In this document: in pieces, positions 63,661 through 64,000 of the stretch
How the letters are laid out: the number at the start of each line of letters is the position of its first letter
Position numbering within the stretch: the stretch's first letter is position 1
NCBI GenBank assembly: GCA_023023105.1
Contig: CP083824.1
Coordinates: 2,356,001 to 2,420,000 of the forward strand
Direction: 5' to 3'
Length of the DNA: 64,000 nt
Source: Enterobacter ludwigii
Lineage (GTDB): Bacteria > Pseudomonadota > Gammaproteobacteria > Enterobacterales > Enterobacteriaceae
Program-made: the position numbers and the translations under genes
Notes under the pieces: generated by a model
What the model saw: the letters and a program-made list of their open reading frames with translations, nothing else
The model's database searches: none
What the model was told of the DNA's origin: nothing

Positions 63661-64000
63661 ATGCCTTCATTACTATTACAGTCGCTGTTTCCGCTCGTCT
63701 TTATAATGCTGCTTGGGTGGTTAAGCGGGAAACTCGGGTATTCCCGACGTGAAGATGCAAACGTTATGGCGACAGTGGTGATTCGTTTTGCACTTCCCTT
63801 TCATCTTTTTATTGGCGCATTGCATACCGACCCGAGCAAAATTAAGAACCTGACGTTTATGGCGGTCCTGGTTGTCGGTTTAATGGGTTCGTATTTATTG
63901 ACATTATTTATTTCACGTTTTGTTTTTCGTCACGATATAAAAACCAGTGCCATTCAGTCTCTGGTTTGTGCCTTTCCGGATATGGCCTACTTTGGGGCAC
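63661..64000 (+). CDS. AEC family permease (malonate/auxin carrier type), 3' end outside the window
   Basis: An open frame from ATG 63661 to the window edge, 113 residues. It begins MPSLLLQSLFPLVFIMLLGWLSGKLGY; a second membrane segment, VVIRFALPFHLFIGAL, fits the AEC fold (MdcF-like). It is divergent from the 2HCT transporter gene. AEC proteins export or import malonate, malate or related compounds. Only the first three or so helices are visible. Confidence 0.75.
   Translation, partial: MPSLLLQSLFPLVFIMLLGWLSGKLGYSRREDANVMATVVIRFALPFHLFIGALHTDPSKIKNLTFMAVLVVGLMGSYLLTLFISRFVFRHDIKTSAIQSLVCAFPDMAYFGA

Overview
The window is chromosomal DNA of an enteric gammaproteobacterium of the Enterobacter/Leclercia/Klebsiella type. 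The backbone keeps E. coli/Salmonella gene neighbourhoods: ddpXABCDF, osmC, sra, maeA, adhP, fdnGHI, yddG, an OmpD/NmpC-type porin, smvA, nhoA and yddH. Many of these proteins are near-identical over long stretches to the E. coli or Salmonella sequences as I remember them. The species is not decided here. All identifications come from reading the sequence and from family knowledge; no database search was run.

Region by region. 0-7.2 kb: a RpiR-type regulator fused in an operon to the D-Ala-D-Ala dipeptide system ddpXABCDF, behind a good sigma-54 promoter. 7.3-12.8 kb: osmC, a secreted TIM-barrel-like protein, a LysR regulator facing a frameshifted metallo-beta-lactamase-fold gene, sra and maeA. 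13.0-14.9 kb: an orphan type VI secretion (T6SS) cargo island with a truncated hcp, a membrane-active effector candidate, a small membrane immunity candidate, a complete hcp and a frameshifted small membrane gene. 14.9-18.1 kb: an ABC-F ATPase behind a leader ORF with switchable RNA structure, then adhP. 18.1-25.3 kb: a six-gene importer/flavin monooxygenase/AhpD-like operon (KPN_01854-01858/Avi_7169-7170 type), with the first ribosome binding site inside a long dyad. 25.3-29.0 kb: an AraJ-like exporter, a broken amidase with its putative immunity lipoprotein, polyphosphate kinase 2 and a CcdAB-like toxin-antitoxin pair.

29.0-36.5 kb: formate dehydrogenase-N (selenoprotein, Sec at TGA 33024-33026), yddG and the porin. 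36.5-44.5 kb: a GFA protein, a LysR regulator and a seven-gene operon that appears to import and hydrolyse 2-amino-thiazoline-4-carboxylate to cysteine. 44.6-48.7 kb: a Kup-type K+ transporter and smvA/smvR. 48.7-56.3 kb: an accessory zone with a DUF900-type hydrolase, REP elements, transporter remnants, a PrpF-like isomerase with its LysR regulator, nhoA, yddH and a second amidase/immunity module whose amidase is split by a 1221-bp IS3-family element with a 4-bp target duplication. 56.3-64.0 kb: a second elongation factor G opposite an ArsR regulator, a GNAT, a MocR regulator, a tautomerase with HxlR, a 2-hydroxycarboxylate transporter and the start of an AEC permease.

The themes worth following are the scattered and decaying T6SS cargo modules, the leader-controlled ABC-F gene, the EF-G paralogue with its own repressor, and two transport-plus-catabolism operons whose substrates deserve testing.
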